64,000 bases of DNA, from assembly GCA_037893225.1 (NCBI GenBank), contig JAZGUH010000113.1:806001-870000 (forward strand), given 5' to 3'. A program made the translations under genes and the position numbers. Positions within the stretch are counted from its first letter, which is position 1. Every line of letters begins with the position of its first letter. Origin of the DNA: Hippasteria phrygiana. Its lineage: Eukaryota > Echinodermata > Asteroidea > Valvatida > Goniasteridae. This document shows, one piece after another, positions 9,780-21,947 of the stretch. The notes beneath the pieces were generated by a model that did no database searches, was not told the DNA's origin, and worked only from the letters and a program-made list of their open reading frames with translations.

Positions 9780-10088
9780 TACAATTAAACAAGCTTCACA
9801 GAAGTGAAGTTTGATTAAGATTCTACCGAGCCATATTACGGCACGGAGGGATTACGTGCCCTCCCTGCCGTCATAGTTGACGCCCACCCGGAAAGGTTTT
9901 GTCATCCTGGTACATGTAGAGGTTTCTACCTGTAGATATACTGTACACATGTGTTCACGAGACACCCCCACTTTAAAATCTGAAGGCTCGGTCAGCGCAA
10001 TCTCACGTAATCCCTCCGTGCCGTAATACGGCTCGGTAGAATCTCAATCAAACTTCACTTCTGTGAAGCTCGTTTAATTGTAGGATTC
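9774..10088. repeat. Foldback of DIRS-end-like sequence
   Basis: Two 85-bp arms (9774-9858 and 10004-10088) are inverted copies with few mismatches, around a 145-bp centre. The inner part 9982-10010 is exactly complementary to the left DIRS end 2339-2367. It overlaps the DIRS right terminal repeat by six bases. It could be two end repeats of a related DIRS element left head to head, or the real complex right end of this DIRS. Confidence 0.65.
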
Positions 10089-10682
10089 TCCAACAAAATT
10101 ACCAGAGGCAAACGGTATGTTTGAGACGACACCCAATTCTATAGAGCTCTTAGAAATGTAGCTAAGTCATAACCACCGGTATTCAAAAACAGCCCAATTC
10201 TATACAGCGACTCTTATAAATTTTGCTGAGTCAGCCATCAGTCTAAAGTCACCCAAATTCCGAAACCCCCTCTACCTTGATCAATCAGTCGACCGCACAC
10301 GTTTTGTATATCGCTCGTAAATTGAGTGAAATGGAGCTTACTTTGATGTATCTGCAATCGAAGCCAGTATTTGGGGTTTTCAGCACACTAGGCTATGCAA
10401 TTTTGTCACCAAGCAGAACAGGGTGTGTGTAGAATATGACCTTTAATCTTTTTTTTGTTAGTACAACTTGCGTGATTGAAAAGCCTAATTTCACGCATGG
10501 TTGAAACAGTCGTCAACAAGTATATACCTCTACCATTTTTGATTATATGAGCCATTCGAGTGATTGTGCAATTTGTTAGCAATGACATGTACAAAGATGA
10601 TGAATTTTTCGTGCATCTCCTATACTACACACAAGCAACCAAGGCAGTATAAGTACTATAATCTCTAGTGTACAGACAACAA

Positions 10683-10722
10683 AATAAAACCCTCAACTAC
10701 TGGAGAGTTGGGAGTTTATTAA
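10683..10722. terminator. Hairpin just past the minus-strand ORF at 10801
   Basis: It reads cctcaactactggagagttggg inside an A/T-rich flank and forms an imperfect stem of about 15 bp. Its central words resemble those of the 2205-2251 hairpin. It lies about 80 bases after the stop of the ORF that ends at 10801. The preceding 10089-10680 holds nothing recognised. Confidence 0.35.
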
Positions 10723-10800
10723 TTTATATTTTATTTAATCAGACTCGTCGTCCAAATCACTTATCATTTCTTAAAGTCTATGATTTTTAGAATCTAGGAA

Positions 10801-11298
10801 TTAATTACCTTTTATAGGTTGATATATCGAAATGTTGATGTAAAGTTCTTTTAACTCGTGAATGACCCAGTTGTCTCCATTACAATTAAATCTTTCTATT
10901 TTATCGATTATTTTATCTATTTGTTTTTGCACAAGTCCTTCTATAACGTCTTCAGTTAATACGATCGATTGAAAACCGAAAAACATACTTGTGTCTTTGA
11001 TAAAAGTATCGTTCGCATAATTATTTTTTCTCATCGTAACTTTTAATGCGAGTTGAAATTTAAATCCCCGAAATTCATTTAGTGTGTCTGCTATTTTGCG
11101 TACGATTTTGTTCTTGGTTTCGTAAAAAAATGCTATAGAATCGATGTGAATTCTGTCGATATTCATCTCGTAATTCCGAAAATTATCTCTCAATACTCTT
11201 GGGGTTGTTTCGATGAAATCTACTGGTTTGTTAGAGTCGTCATAAACAGTATACTTTTCGGTGTTCAAATTTAAGTTGTAATTTTGATTGCTCCTCAT
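10801..11298 (-). pseudogene. Fragment of a Polinton-like protein-primed DNA polymerase polyprotein (N-terminal part)
   Basis: This is 165 codons of AT-rich sequence. The C-terminal phrase YINISIYQPIKGN and the preceding WVIHELKELY resemble a conserved block I associate with the N-terminal part of protein-primed DNA polymerases in Polinton-like elements of invertebrates. There the block normally continues for many hundreds of residues; here it stops at TAA soon after. The family call is from memory. With 1631-2184 it may be the other arm of one element that was later split by the DIRS insertion. Confidence 0.4.
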
Positions 11299-11299
11299 T

Positions 11300-11853
11300 A
11301 TTAACTCAATATAATATTTAAAAAATTTAAAAAAAATATATAATTTGTTTTGGCTTATAACAAATGAATTTTTTTAATGATTTTGAAATTCTGTTGGACA
11401 ACTATACGACACGAATGTAATGAATTTTTGAAATTCTGTTGGGTAGGTATACGACATAATTTAAGAACAAAATAAAGTAAATTTGATTGAGTGATGGAGG
11501 GGAAGGGGAAGGGGAGAGTTGTTACAGACCTAAATGGTGGTTGGAGGTGGAAGTGTATATTTTGGTGATTTGTAATATTTTTGTAAATAGCCCTAATGGC
11601 GATTGGAGGTGGAAGTGCATATTTTTGGTGATAGAAAGCTGGTGGATGAGCAAATCTACCTTTGTATAATTGTTCACAATGAATGTGGTTCAAGTGAATC
11701 TTTGCTTGGGCCAGCTTTCATAGATTCTCTCAAGAATGACATTTGTTAAAAGTGGATCCACCTCGACTGGTAAAGATTTTCTTTATCTCTCTGCCATAGG
11801 TTGTTCTTAAATTCTTGAATTTCTCTTTGGTATCATTTAACTGAAAAACAGTA
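11300..11853. other. AT-rich non-coding stretch
   Basis: It contains two similar pieces with 'tgaaattctgttggacaactatacgac' type wording (around 11384 and 11429) and a duplicated 'gcgattggaggtggaagtg' phrase (11534-11620). I see no gene. Confidence 0.4.
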
Positions 11854-11972
11854 CATTTTGAAAGTGAACAAAGAAACTGGCAGAAGCAGGATTCGAACCT
11901 GCGACCTCCAGATTACCGTACCGGCGCTCTACCAATTGCCCTATGTTGCCCTATGTTGGCGGTCGAAAGTCC
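11854..11972 (-). repeat. tRNA-derived SINE, copy 1
   Basis: On the minus strand it carries an internal-promoter B box (GGTTCGAATCC-type, near 11888-11900) and a tRNA-like body with the tail 'gccagtttctttgttcactt'. The same tail occurs in copies at 28491, 36551, 36684, 38528 and 49043. The A-box side is shortened here. It does not form a complete tRNA. Confidence 0.7.
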
Positions 11973-12667
11973 AGAGATTATAAACAGCTACATGTAGGTT
12001 GGCTATGTAGCCCATAGCCACGTTTACAGGTCTAAACATAGCTAACATTACATTATGAAACTGAAGTCGGAGTTTATTGACTGTTAGCTTGGACAGATAA
12101 AACATCTTCTTACCAGTACGCACTGACACATAGGGTCAATTTATCCGTTGATCAGCTGGCACATGATACTTTACTATGCCTAGTAGTTGATTACTACTTC
12201 ATAGAATTAGAACTGCTAAGAACTCAGAAGTGATCGAAGGTGAATTTTCACGTAATAGATGCTACACAAATATATGGCCTAGAGAACAAAAATACAGAAT
12301 TACTCGCCTGACTTGCTTATTTTACAATATCCTTTATACCCTAAAAACTTACCTGAGTAGAATTCCATTTCACTCTTTTCATTTTGTAAAACCCAAAAGG
12401 GCTTAACTTTATTAGAGCTTAAGTTTGACGTCGTATTCTTCTCGTTCTCATTCTCCATCAGTTCCATTGCTTTATTGCATACTTGTTTACTGCCATGCCG
12501 TAACCGGGTAGAAAAAAATGGCTGCCGCGAAAAAAGTTTTGCGCAAGCAAAAATGACATGTAATTTCCGATAAGCAATTTGATTGGAGCATCGTTCAAGA
12601 TTGCCTGGACTGATCACCTCAAAGTAGAGGCCTTCTACTTGAAAATCGGTCGCCCCGAAAATGCCAG

Positions 12668-12720
12668 CAAAGATCGTATAGCGCCGCGTAGTGGCGCTAC
12701 GCGGCGCTATACGATCTTTG
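12668..12720. repeat. Perfect 24-bp hairpin, loop tggcg
   Basis: Arms 12668-12691 and 12697-12720 are exact inverted copies (caaagatcgtatagcgccgc... outermost). The flanks to 12860 are rich in ggcaattt/aattgcc words. It is probably a small foldback transposon. The rest of 12000-15600 shows no gene; a 29-base G run lies at 13464-13492. Confidence 0.6.
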
Positions 12721-15621
12721 GTTGCCAGCTAGTTTCCCGCGAGTTGCCTGTTGATTGCGTGGTCCGGTAGTAGGCTACACAGGGCAATTTGCGTGCAATC
12801 TGATCGCCGGCAACGTTTGTTGCCCGTAAATTGCCCATAAATTGCCCCGTGTGACATGGCCTTTACATATCCGAACAAATAGTCTACTCTTGAACAGACC
12901 AAGCTTTGATAACGAAGCAGCAACATGTAATGGGAGAAAAACACAGTCAGTCTTTTGCAATAGACCTAAGCCTTAAAATTCAAGATGGCACCGAAGAGGA
13001 CGAGGAGGTTAGAAAGGACAATAAAAACCCTTAAAGTAAAATTAGCATTTAATACTGGGAACTGGGTTGACTCACAGGTATGAACTCCTTTTTTAATGGA
13101 AGAGGATATTTTGGGTATTACCGAGTCTTTCCTTGAAAATTATTCCATATTGAAGTTAATGGTTACAAATGTTTGAAAGAACAGATCTGGTATAAAGAGG
13201 GAAGGATTGGTCTGTGGTGTCTGATGACGTATGTGAAATTCAATCAGACAGTATGCTCAATTCAGGAACTGTGAAACAACTTTGGATTAACGTCAAATTT
13301 CCTGCCAGTCAATGTATTAATATGGCAGTTCTTACTTCCCTGTGGAATTAACAGGATTGTCTAACCAACTTTTTTCAGAGTCAGGAATGGCAGCTGGATA
13401 AGGCTATGTGCGGATGAGCCGTATATAGAGGCTCTGAAGTGCATATTACACTGGTGGCAGAACGGGGGGGGGGGGGGGGGGGGGGGGGGGGGAGCCATTG
13501 CCACCCCACCCCCTTACTTTTGGCAGTTTTGCATAAAGAAAAACATATAAAAGGGCAGCAGCCGGCCGGCACCGGTGCTGCTTTGGCCCCCTCTTTCAAA
13601 AGTGGTCTGCCGCACCTGGTATATTATATGTCTGCATCTGAAGTCAATAAGAGTAGCCTGATTGACTTCACATGGTACTCCGTATCCCCCTCACAAAACT
13701 ACAGTACCAGAACACATTCGTCTGCTGTGCACCTAATATCCAAGATTCATTTGATATGCAGGTGATCCAGGACCATGGCGAGAGAGCGGCTAGTACGCAG
13801 TAGCGCCATGGAGATGAAGTTGTTTTGTCACTGGACGTACATTCATACACGCAGACATTTTACTTTCGAGGATCAAGTTTGATCACAATTCAAGAGTGGG
13901 AATAGTGTTTAGGTAAGCCCTTCAAAACAACATTCTCCCCACTCCCTACCTCTCAAGAAAGACAACCAAACCCAGAAACACCAACAACACCATACAACCT
14001 TCATGATCCATTTTTCCCTAAAAGGAATGTGGGAAAGGCTACTTGAATTTTGTGATGATTGTGACTTTACGATGGTAAACTGTACAAGAAAATGCAAAAG
14101 TTTGGTTCCAGTACTTATTCATTCTCGAGCATGGTAGATTACAATTTGGCATCAGGTTATTTTGAAGCTTGTATTTCAGGAAATTATTTGCCAATGAGGA
14201 TCATGACTATATATATAGGCAGTGATCATATTTTTTTTGGTGGGGGGGCGCTGGTTTTCTGTAACATGATGGAAAAACGTCAATTCCACAATGAGAACAA
14301 ATTAAGAAAGATCTGATTTCAGTGATTATTAAAATGAGGTAAAATCTCGGTTTCGGTATTGGGACACCCACCAACAATTCAGCATTTGATTCAGCTTGGG
14401 ATACCTGGAAAACAAAGCTTTATTGGAGATTTATTGGAGATTAATTTTCTGTTAACACCAGTAACCTTCGAAACTCAGGAACATTCAGTTATGTTTAATT
14501 GTTTTCTCCGGTAGCTACATTTCTTCATGATGTATACTATTTTGTGAATGCTGTGGTTGGATATTACATGTAATTTTATTAACCGTAATACCTGTTTGTA
14601 ATGAATATGAATAACTATAGATTCATTTACCAACAGAAAGACGGAGAAATAGACACAATGTATCGAGAGTCCAACTGATAGACCCCTTGTACACTGTATG
14701 TATTAATTTTTTCAATTCATGATATGTAAAGTTGTCTATTAATTAAATTGTACTACCAATGTATGTATACAATTTGATGGGCTATATATATAAACTTTAT
14801 GCCAACATCAAATATCAAAGCTTTAACGGGTGCAGCCTACAAAACGAAAAGCGACAACCTGTTAAAAAAAACATGTGGGATGTATTCTGAAATGCAGCAA
14901 GGCAGTACTTGAATCTAATAGCCAGGGACTATTGCTACTGCTCTATCATGTACGCTCCCCTGTATGTTTAATGTACGGAGCCAATTGGCAAATGTTAATT
15001 CAATTAGTTGAGTTCATTTTGTACATGGAGTATATATTTATTTGTTTATATATTTTGTTCAATACCAATACAGTGTATTAGTATCCACCTGAAACAGACA
15101 TTATTCAACTTGAAAACCAGAACCTTTAAAAGCGTTTATAGGTTTATAGGTTTTCCTGGCCAATTAGCAAATTGTTCTGATCATTTTCGTTATTGATCAT
15201 TCAAATTTTCATGGTTTGTACACATCTGATCAAATTATTTTTTTTTTCACTGTTTGGGCTTTCAATTTCAATTTTTAAGCAATTAAGATTTTGTGCCTAA
15301 TGTTCGTTTTTGTTTAGGGGCATTCTATTTCGTTTTGGTGCATTAAGACTTCATTTGTTGCATTCTTACATTGAGTTTTGTGACATCCTTTGACGATTTA
15401 AGCATTCAAATTTGCGAACGTCGTAGTGTGCATATGATGTAGGACCATGCTTTTTTTTTTCTTATTCATTTATGGGATATCATTTTCATCCAAAATTTCC
15501 CTGTTGTCTTCTGAGGTTTTTGTAAAAAAATTGTAAACATTTATAATGTAATGTCCGAACTGATATGAGGGATGAATGATGTAACAAACTAATGAAATGA
15601 AAAGGGTTTATAAGGAATTAA

Positions 15622-15704
15622 CTTTTTCACTGTTGATCTTTGTTTTAAAGTTTGACCCGCTATTAGTAGGTCAAACTTTAAAACCAAGACCAACAGTGAA
15701 AAAG
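15622..15704. repeat. 36-bp inverted repeat with 11-base loop
   Basis: Arms 15622-15657 (ctttttcactgttg...) and 15669-15704 pair with about two mismatches. It is likely a small foldback element. Confidence 0.6.
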
Positions 15705-15943
15705 AAAATAGGGGCATCTTTTGACATGTTTATGAATCCTTTTTAACTTTGTTTACTGTTCTTTTTCGTTCTGATTCACCCATCGATCTCTTCATGTGCA
15801 AGACATCGGGGCATGTATGTTGGGCAATGGTTGTACCATCAGGAACACTTCTCTTGGGCAATTTGTTTTTTTGGGCCGATTCCATCAGACGATCACACCT
15901 CCCCTCCCATAGGCTCGCCATCTCATCTGTCTGGAGACTTGGT

Positions 15944-16169
15944 TAAAACCCCTTGAGTACGGTTATTTACAGGAGGCCCCAGGGTGTCGCGCCGGCTCTG
16001 GCAGTCAAGCGAAACGGACACAATGTGCTTGTGCAGTCAAGCGTAACATACACAATAATCCAACAATGGATTGAAACTGCACAAATAGTGCCAAATGGCG
16101 TCATCCGGCCTGGTGGCACTGTTTTTGTTTTTTTGCGCCACATGGCGTCTTCCGTACGCAAGGGGTTTT
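15944..16169. mobile_element. Inverted-repeat element, family shared with 53203-53490
   Basis: The ends are 18-bp inverted repeats (aaaaccccttgagtacgg; one mismatch). The interior shares long phrases with 53203-53490, for example 'ggcgtcatccggcctggtgg'. No protein is encoded. 16170-17630 shows no other feature apart from a 20-base C run at 16988-17007. Confidence 0.65.
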
Positions 16170-17639
16170 AAGAGAGGTGTGCATCTACGGATTGAAGACA
16201 TCTGATATGATTTACGTTGAGATAACTTGTACTTTCATAGGAATACAGACATGTAGGAATGTAGACATGCAGGAAAAGATGTTTGGAAAAAAAAGGTGAA
16301 ATATGTTTGCCCATTAATGAAAATGAATGTTTGATCTTATGGTCTAGACGAAATTGAATGAACAATACAATACTTCTAATTTGAATGCATCTACTTTTAC
16401 AGGCACGACTGAAGCTAAAAGACGATAAAATGCTCGGATAGTGAATTTGAATTATTAGTTTTAAATGACGATCTACATGGTCATTCAATTTCAATCTAAA
16501 TTGAATAAGCCAGGTGTAAAAATGAGTGAAAGCATGATGAAATTGGCCGGGAAAAGCTATACATGTATTTTTTTTCAGAGAAAGTGTATTCATTTTTTAT
16601 ATTTAAAAATGACACTTCAGATTTAAGAGGAAATTGTGTTTGCTTATAGGCCACCGCTGAAGTATGACAATATCAACAATATTATTTAATTAGCATATAA
16701 ACCAGAATTCTAACAGTTGGTTAAAGGTGTGATGAAAATTAAACTTGATGAATTTCAATCTTCAAGCTCGAATTTGCATCATGGATTATTTAAATTAGGA
16801 GAGATATTTTTGTCCTTTCCCGACGTAGTACTATATACTTGGTGCTTTCCGAGAGCACTAATTATGCTGTATATACTTTGATGACAACTTAAAGAATCTA
16901 ACCTTTGGCTGCTTGTCCTCTCTTTTAGAGGAAAATTGTGCTAATCAGGGACATTTGCAAATGACACCCCTTTGGCTGAAAGGACCACCCCCCCCCCCCC
17001 CCCCCCCAAAGAAAGCATGCACGCATTTTGTCAAAGTTGGAAAAAGGTTTAAAGAACAAGTGCGTCTGGGGTGGGAAGTTGAAAGGTATAGAGTGTACTT
17101 TATTTATTGTCAATATAACAATGTTTATTGTCAGAACCATTAAAACAAACAAAACTTACGATTTCCGAAGTATGTTTGAATCTGAGCTTCACAATTCCAA
17201 TTTTCCAATATTGAACTGAATAGTCCTTGTAAGGAATTTTAACAAAATGAAAAATTTTCACAATATGAAAACGTTAATTCAATTCTTCATTTAGTTCATT
17301 ACTGTCAAAAATCACTTTATACATGCACATGGTTTGGATTTTTGTGTGTGCATTTGTTGAGATGGTAATGTTAAGTTTCAAAAGACTTGGTGAAAATATA
17401 CACATTGTATGTATATAATACCCCAAATTGAATGTAGAAAAGACACTGTGCACAGCCACAATCATGGGTACACCTTTTGTTACAATGAAGACACAATTGT
17501 GAACAGTAACTTGGATTAACTCTTTGCAGATTTAGTGTTTTATTCTTACATGTGGTTGATAAAGAGCTGAATGACTGATTTGTATGATTTCAAATAATGT
17601 TTCCATTGTTTTTCAAAATGTTCATAACAAGAGCACCCA

Positions 17640-18860
17640 AATCTAGGACTCTGTCTCTTCGCTGAACAGAACATAGGGCTTTTCCGCAATAATTTTGTAT
17701 GATGTCACTGCGATTTTTGCTTGCTTGTGTCAAGTCTACCTACCCACCAGGCTTCAGGACAATTGGACCTACCAATTTACATGTCTTCGAGAAATTATGC
17801 CTTTGATGACGTCATTATGATGGTGCACATATTTAGCATTTTTTTTGTTTACATATGTAGGACCTAACAAACCTATTACAAAAAGAATTTTGATATTAGC
17901 ATGTTCTGTTGATGAGATATGGCTTAAAGATAATTTTAAGGTTCAAAAACTTTGAAATTACTATAATTTCGTTTAATGATGTCATCGTGACGTCACCTCA
18001 ATTTTTATCAACAACAAATGCTTGCCTATACCAACATACTAGGTTTGAAGGCAATCGGACGTACCATTCTCTAGATATGGGCCCTTGAAAAATGCACCTT
18101 TAAGATGACGTCACATGACCCGTGATGACGTCATCATGACGTCACGTTTCGGCATACATTTTCAGCTTAGGGTCTCTGTTTGTGTTAAGCCTGATTAAGA
18201 TCTGATGTTGTTTAGTGACCAAAGTGGCTCTTACAAAATTCGTGTACAAAGTCTATGGGATTTGGGATAGAACTAAAAAAATCATAGAAAATCAGCCGAT
18301 GACGTCATCATGACGTCACCTCTGATTTAATATGCTACAAGCACTATCTACCTGCCCACTAATTTCTATGACGATCGGACCTATCCTTATATGTGTTTCA
18401 AAAAAGCACATTTTTGATGACGTCATGATGACGTCACACATTTTCCCATTTATGTGAAAGAATATAGGAGCTAACAAAGCTATTACAAAAAGAATTTTGA
18501 ATTTAGCATGTTCTGTTGATGAGATATGGCTTTAGGAAACTTTGAGGTTCAAAAACTTTAAAATTACTGTAAAATTGTATGATGGCGTCATCATGACGTC
18601 ACCTGAATTTCCATCTATAACACGAGCTACCCTACCAACATACCGGGTTTGAAGGAAATCGGATGTACCGTTCTCTAGATATGAACCCTTGAAAAATGCA
18701 CCTTTAAGATGATGTCACGTGACACGTGATGATGTCATCATGACGTCACTCTTCGGCATACAATTTCAGCTTAGGGTCAAACGGTCTATGTTTGAGGTAA
18801 GTTTGGTTAAGATCTGAGGTTTTTTAAGACTTAGAGTGCCGCCGACAAAATTTGTGTACA
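17640..18860. repeat. CRE-rich repeat, two consecutive units (copies B and C)
   Basis: The units 17640-18235 and 18240-18860 are each about 600 bp and align with copy A at the window start. Together they contain eleven exact TGACGTCA octamers, starting at 17807, 17988, 18106, 18126, 18137, 18300, 18311, 18418, 18429, 18594 and 18741. They run directly into the hairpin array. Confidence 0.75.
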
Positions 18861-18906
18861 AAGTCTATGGGCTTTTGGTCAGAACTAAAAGAAGGAAGAA
18901 AAAAAA

Positions 18907-19135
18907 AATCAGAACAAAAACAAGGCCTTTTTTCGACTGACTGTGTCGGAAAAGCCCAACAAAAAATCAGAACAAAAACAAAGCCTTTTCCGACTTGTTG
19001 TCGGAAAAGCCAACAAATAAAAAATCAGAACAAAACCGAAGCCTTTTCCAGCCGAAAGCCGGAAAAGCAAAAAATGAAAATCAGAACAAAAACAAGGCCT
19101 TTTCCGACTGACTGTCGGAAAAGCCAAAAAGGAGT
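18907..19135. repeat. Four-unit tandem hairpin array, about 58 bp per unit
   Basis: The leader 'atcagaacaaaa' recurs at about 18907, 18965, 19023 and 19079 (spacing 58, 58, 56). After each leader comes a short stem of the form cttttccgac...gtcggaaaag. The third unit has a different stem core and loop. Copy A of the CRE repeat has one similar hairpin downstream (1122-1151). The unit has no spacers of the CRISPR kind. Confidence 0.7.
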
Positions 19136-20271
19136 ACCCATGATTGTGGCTGTGCACCGCTGTCTTACAAGTTCAAATGTTTGTAATGCATTCAAAATAA
19201 TGAGGTCATGTTACAGTTTATTATGGCTTGTAGTTCATGTATTTGTTACATTTCAAACATGGCCATTGGTTACGAGTCCGAAATAAAACCTAGACCAATT
19301 GTCAAATATGTAAATCTGCAAGTTTTTATTTTAAAGCACAAAATTGCCACGTTTTCATTAAAATATTCAGTTGGTTAATAAACTTAATAGTGAGATATGT
19401 TATGTCAAAGAAACATCATCCGTGAGATTTGCTTGCCTAAAGCAATTTTATTGTTTACATCTTTTATTTAGGGTATAAGGAACACAAAAATCAGTGGTGC
19501 CAAATTTTCCGGCCCCTCTGTGGCCGCCATATTGGATTTTCAAAATGGCTACCATTTTGGAACGGAAAATCACCATAACTTTGGTTCTGGGCCATGTATG
19601 AAAGCAAAATTGGTGGCAAATCCTATGTTCTCAGTACCTACGAGTCCAATGGTACAACTTCTGTAAAGCTGGGAAGGTGGCCATGTTGGATTCCAAGATG
19701 GCCACCAGGTAAAAGTACAAAAATCACCGTAACTTTGGTTCCAGGTCATGTAGTACAGCAGATTTGGTGGCAAATCCTTTGTTTTCACTGCACCGTTTCT
19801 ATTTACTCCTACGCAAAATTGTTACGCACAGTTTGATGAGCATAAACAAGCCGAAAACGAACTTGCCAGCGAGCGCCGTACCGATGCCGCGGCCAGCAGC
19901 AGCGACAGCGCCGCGGCCGCACCATTAAAGTCCCGCGCTCCCTACATGCACTTGCTCGCTCGTACACATAGACTTTGGCGTGTCCAATTTCCTCCTGGTA
20001 CCAATTTCCTCCTGCACACTGCTGGTGCTTCATACAATGTGTACATTGCATGGTGACAGGACAACCAGTACTAGGTTTAACTGTTTTATATATGTTCTCG
20101 GCTTTTTGGCTAAGATCATCGTAGTAACTGCTCTTTTCAGCTTAATTAATTTGTGGGAGAAAGCACTGAAACGCTGCTCAAATGAGTAGCCAGCGCTTTC
20201 ACCCGGACCAGGCCTTGTCCTGTGCACTGTGCCAAAGGTAGTTCTCTACGACCCACGGCGTCAGATTCCAT

Positions 20272-20829
20272 ATGAGCAGGGCCCATCACCAGACTGAGGA
20301 GACCCTAATGGAAGCTGGAATGATGGACCAAGTCTTCATGTACCCATTCCGCCGAGGTTGGAGCTGCGTCGTCTGCCAGGACAACTTCCATGCTCAGCAA
20401 GCACTGACCTGGCATCAGCAGCGGCGCCATCCTCGGAAGACCATCAACTATGTCTATCTGTGTTCTGTGTGCTCACAGGAGTTCGACACAGGCAGGTGTG
20501 CCTCCAACCACTACCAAGTGCATAAACGCAGTGGTCTGGGGACACCGACTGCAAGGGCCGCTCCTGTGGGCTCACGAAATACCGCACCCTCTATGTTATC
20601 GGGTGCAGCGCTCCCGGAGCCTATGTCTCCGATAGACCTCATCCGTGGTGTGGTTGTTGAGTTGCCGAATGTGACCTTACCGATTGTGACCTCTGCCCAA
20701 CACTCTGTGTCTCCCCGGAGCACGGATGAGGGACAACCCAGCTGGGACCGGCGACAAGATCTGGCCATCTCCCAACACTCCAAGGAGGAATGCTCATCAG
20801 CCCCCCCCCCCCCCCCGGGGTTCCTGTAA
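20272..20829 (+). pseudogene. LINE N-terminal zinc-finger segment
   Basis: It is open for 185 codons. Residues 31-52 form a C2H2 finger (CVVCQDNF...HQQRRH), and a second follows near 65-87 (LCSVCSQEF...HYQVHK). Such fingers in R2/NeSL proteins contact target DNA. A 16-base C run at 20801-20816 lies just before the stop and is a likely site of the frame loss. Confidence 0.75.
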
Positions 20830-20997
20830 CGTGGATGAGGGAGATGCCCCAGCGTTCCAACACTCTGTGGATTCATGCTCGGGGACTCCTCAGAGCCCCC
20901 GTAACACGGATGAGGGTATGCGTCGGGGACACGACCCACACACTGTGACTGAGGAGCAGCATTCGAATACCGTTACAGGTGGGGCTGTGGACCAGAT

Positions 20998-21582
20998 TTG
21001 CGTCTCCAAGGGGATCCGCGCCACCTACCCAGGTTTCACCAAGACCACAGACCTCGATCCCAGCCTGTGGTGGAGGAGAATCCCTGGGTTATGGCTGTGT
21101 TGCAGGCCGGTGACTTTGAGGAGTTTGAGTCAGTGTGTGATCGTTTTGCGAAGCATGCGGTCTACCTAGCTTATGCTAAATCGAATAACCGACGCGGGAC
21201 AGAAACCCGATCAGCGCAACCCGGAAGTGCGAACCCTCACCCAGTGCGGCGACGTTGTATGCTTGGGCCAGAGTTTGATGCGCGGGAGGCCAGCAGACTT
21301 CAGAAACTGTACAAGATCAGTAAGAGACGTGTGATGCGAATGGTCCTGGAAGGTTCTGAGGTCAGATACGCTGGCACGGAGGAAACACTGGTGGACTACT
21401 TCACAGAAGTCCACTCGGAAAGGGTGGCCGATAAGGAAAGTATCAGTGTCAACTCTGGACTCCTGTTCCCAGACTCTACCCCGGCCCGGGAGACTGGCTT
21501 GGAATGGCTAGGCCCCATCTCGCAGAAGGAGGTCTCATCCCGCCTGGGTCGGATGTCAAACTCCGCTCCCGGGAAAGACTAG
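20998..21582 (+). pseudogene. LINE segment between zinc fingers and reverse transcriptase
   Basis: It is open for 194 codons before a TAG that follows NSAPGKD, a phrase usual at the start of LINE reverse transcriptase domains (APG.D). A basic helical stretch (SRLQKLYKISKRRVMRMV) precedes it. The following 21583-21947 is readable only in short pieces in different frames. Confidence 0.7.
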
Positions 21583-21947
21583 CTAGAGTATCGCCACATC
21601 AAATTGGCAGACGGTGCATTCCGAGTTACCGTGGCGTTATTCAACCGGTGTCTGCGTGAGGGGCATGTCCCTCGCTCGTGTACAAATGTAGGACAGCTAC
21701 CACAGTACTGTTGTACAAGAGGAAGCACCCGGCATGCCCGGCCAGATTCCGGCCAATTGCCCTGCAATCATGTCTGTACAAACTGCTGATGGCGATAATG
21801 TCTGATTGTCTGACTCGTTGGGCGTTAGATAGCGATCTCATCAGTGGTGCCTAGAAGAGTGCTAGGCCCGGTGAAGGCTGCTATGAGTACACCTTCCTCA
21901 TGTCGTCCATCGTGGGGGACGCCCGCTAAAATCAGAAGAATCTGTAT

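Noticed and set aside
10406..10594. 62-codon minus-strand frame between the foldback and the Polinton-like fragment
   Set aside because: Short, no motif, and AT-rich sequence gives such frames by chance.
18907..19135. Possible CRISPR array (regular repeats, 58-bp period)
   Set aside because: The units are continuous hairpins without unique spacers, there are no cas genes, and the setting is an animal genome.
19594..19836. Trp/Pro-rich frame in the left foldback arm
   Set aside because: It is generated by the internal 155-bp units (ccatgttggattccaagatgg) and mirrored in the right arm.
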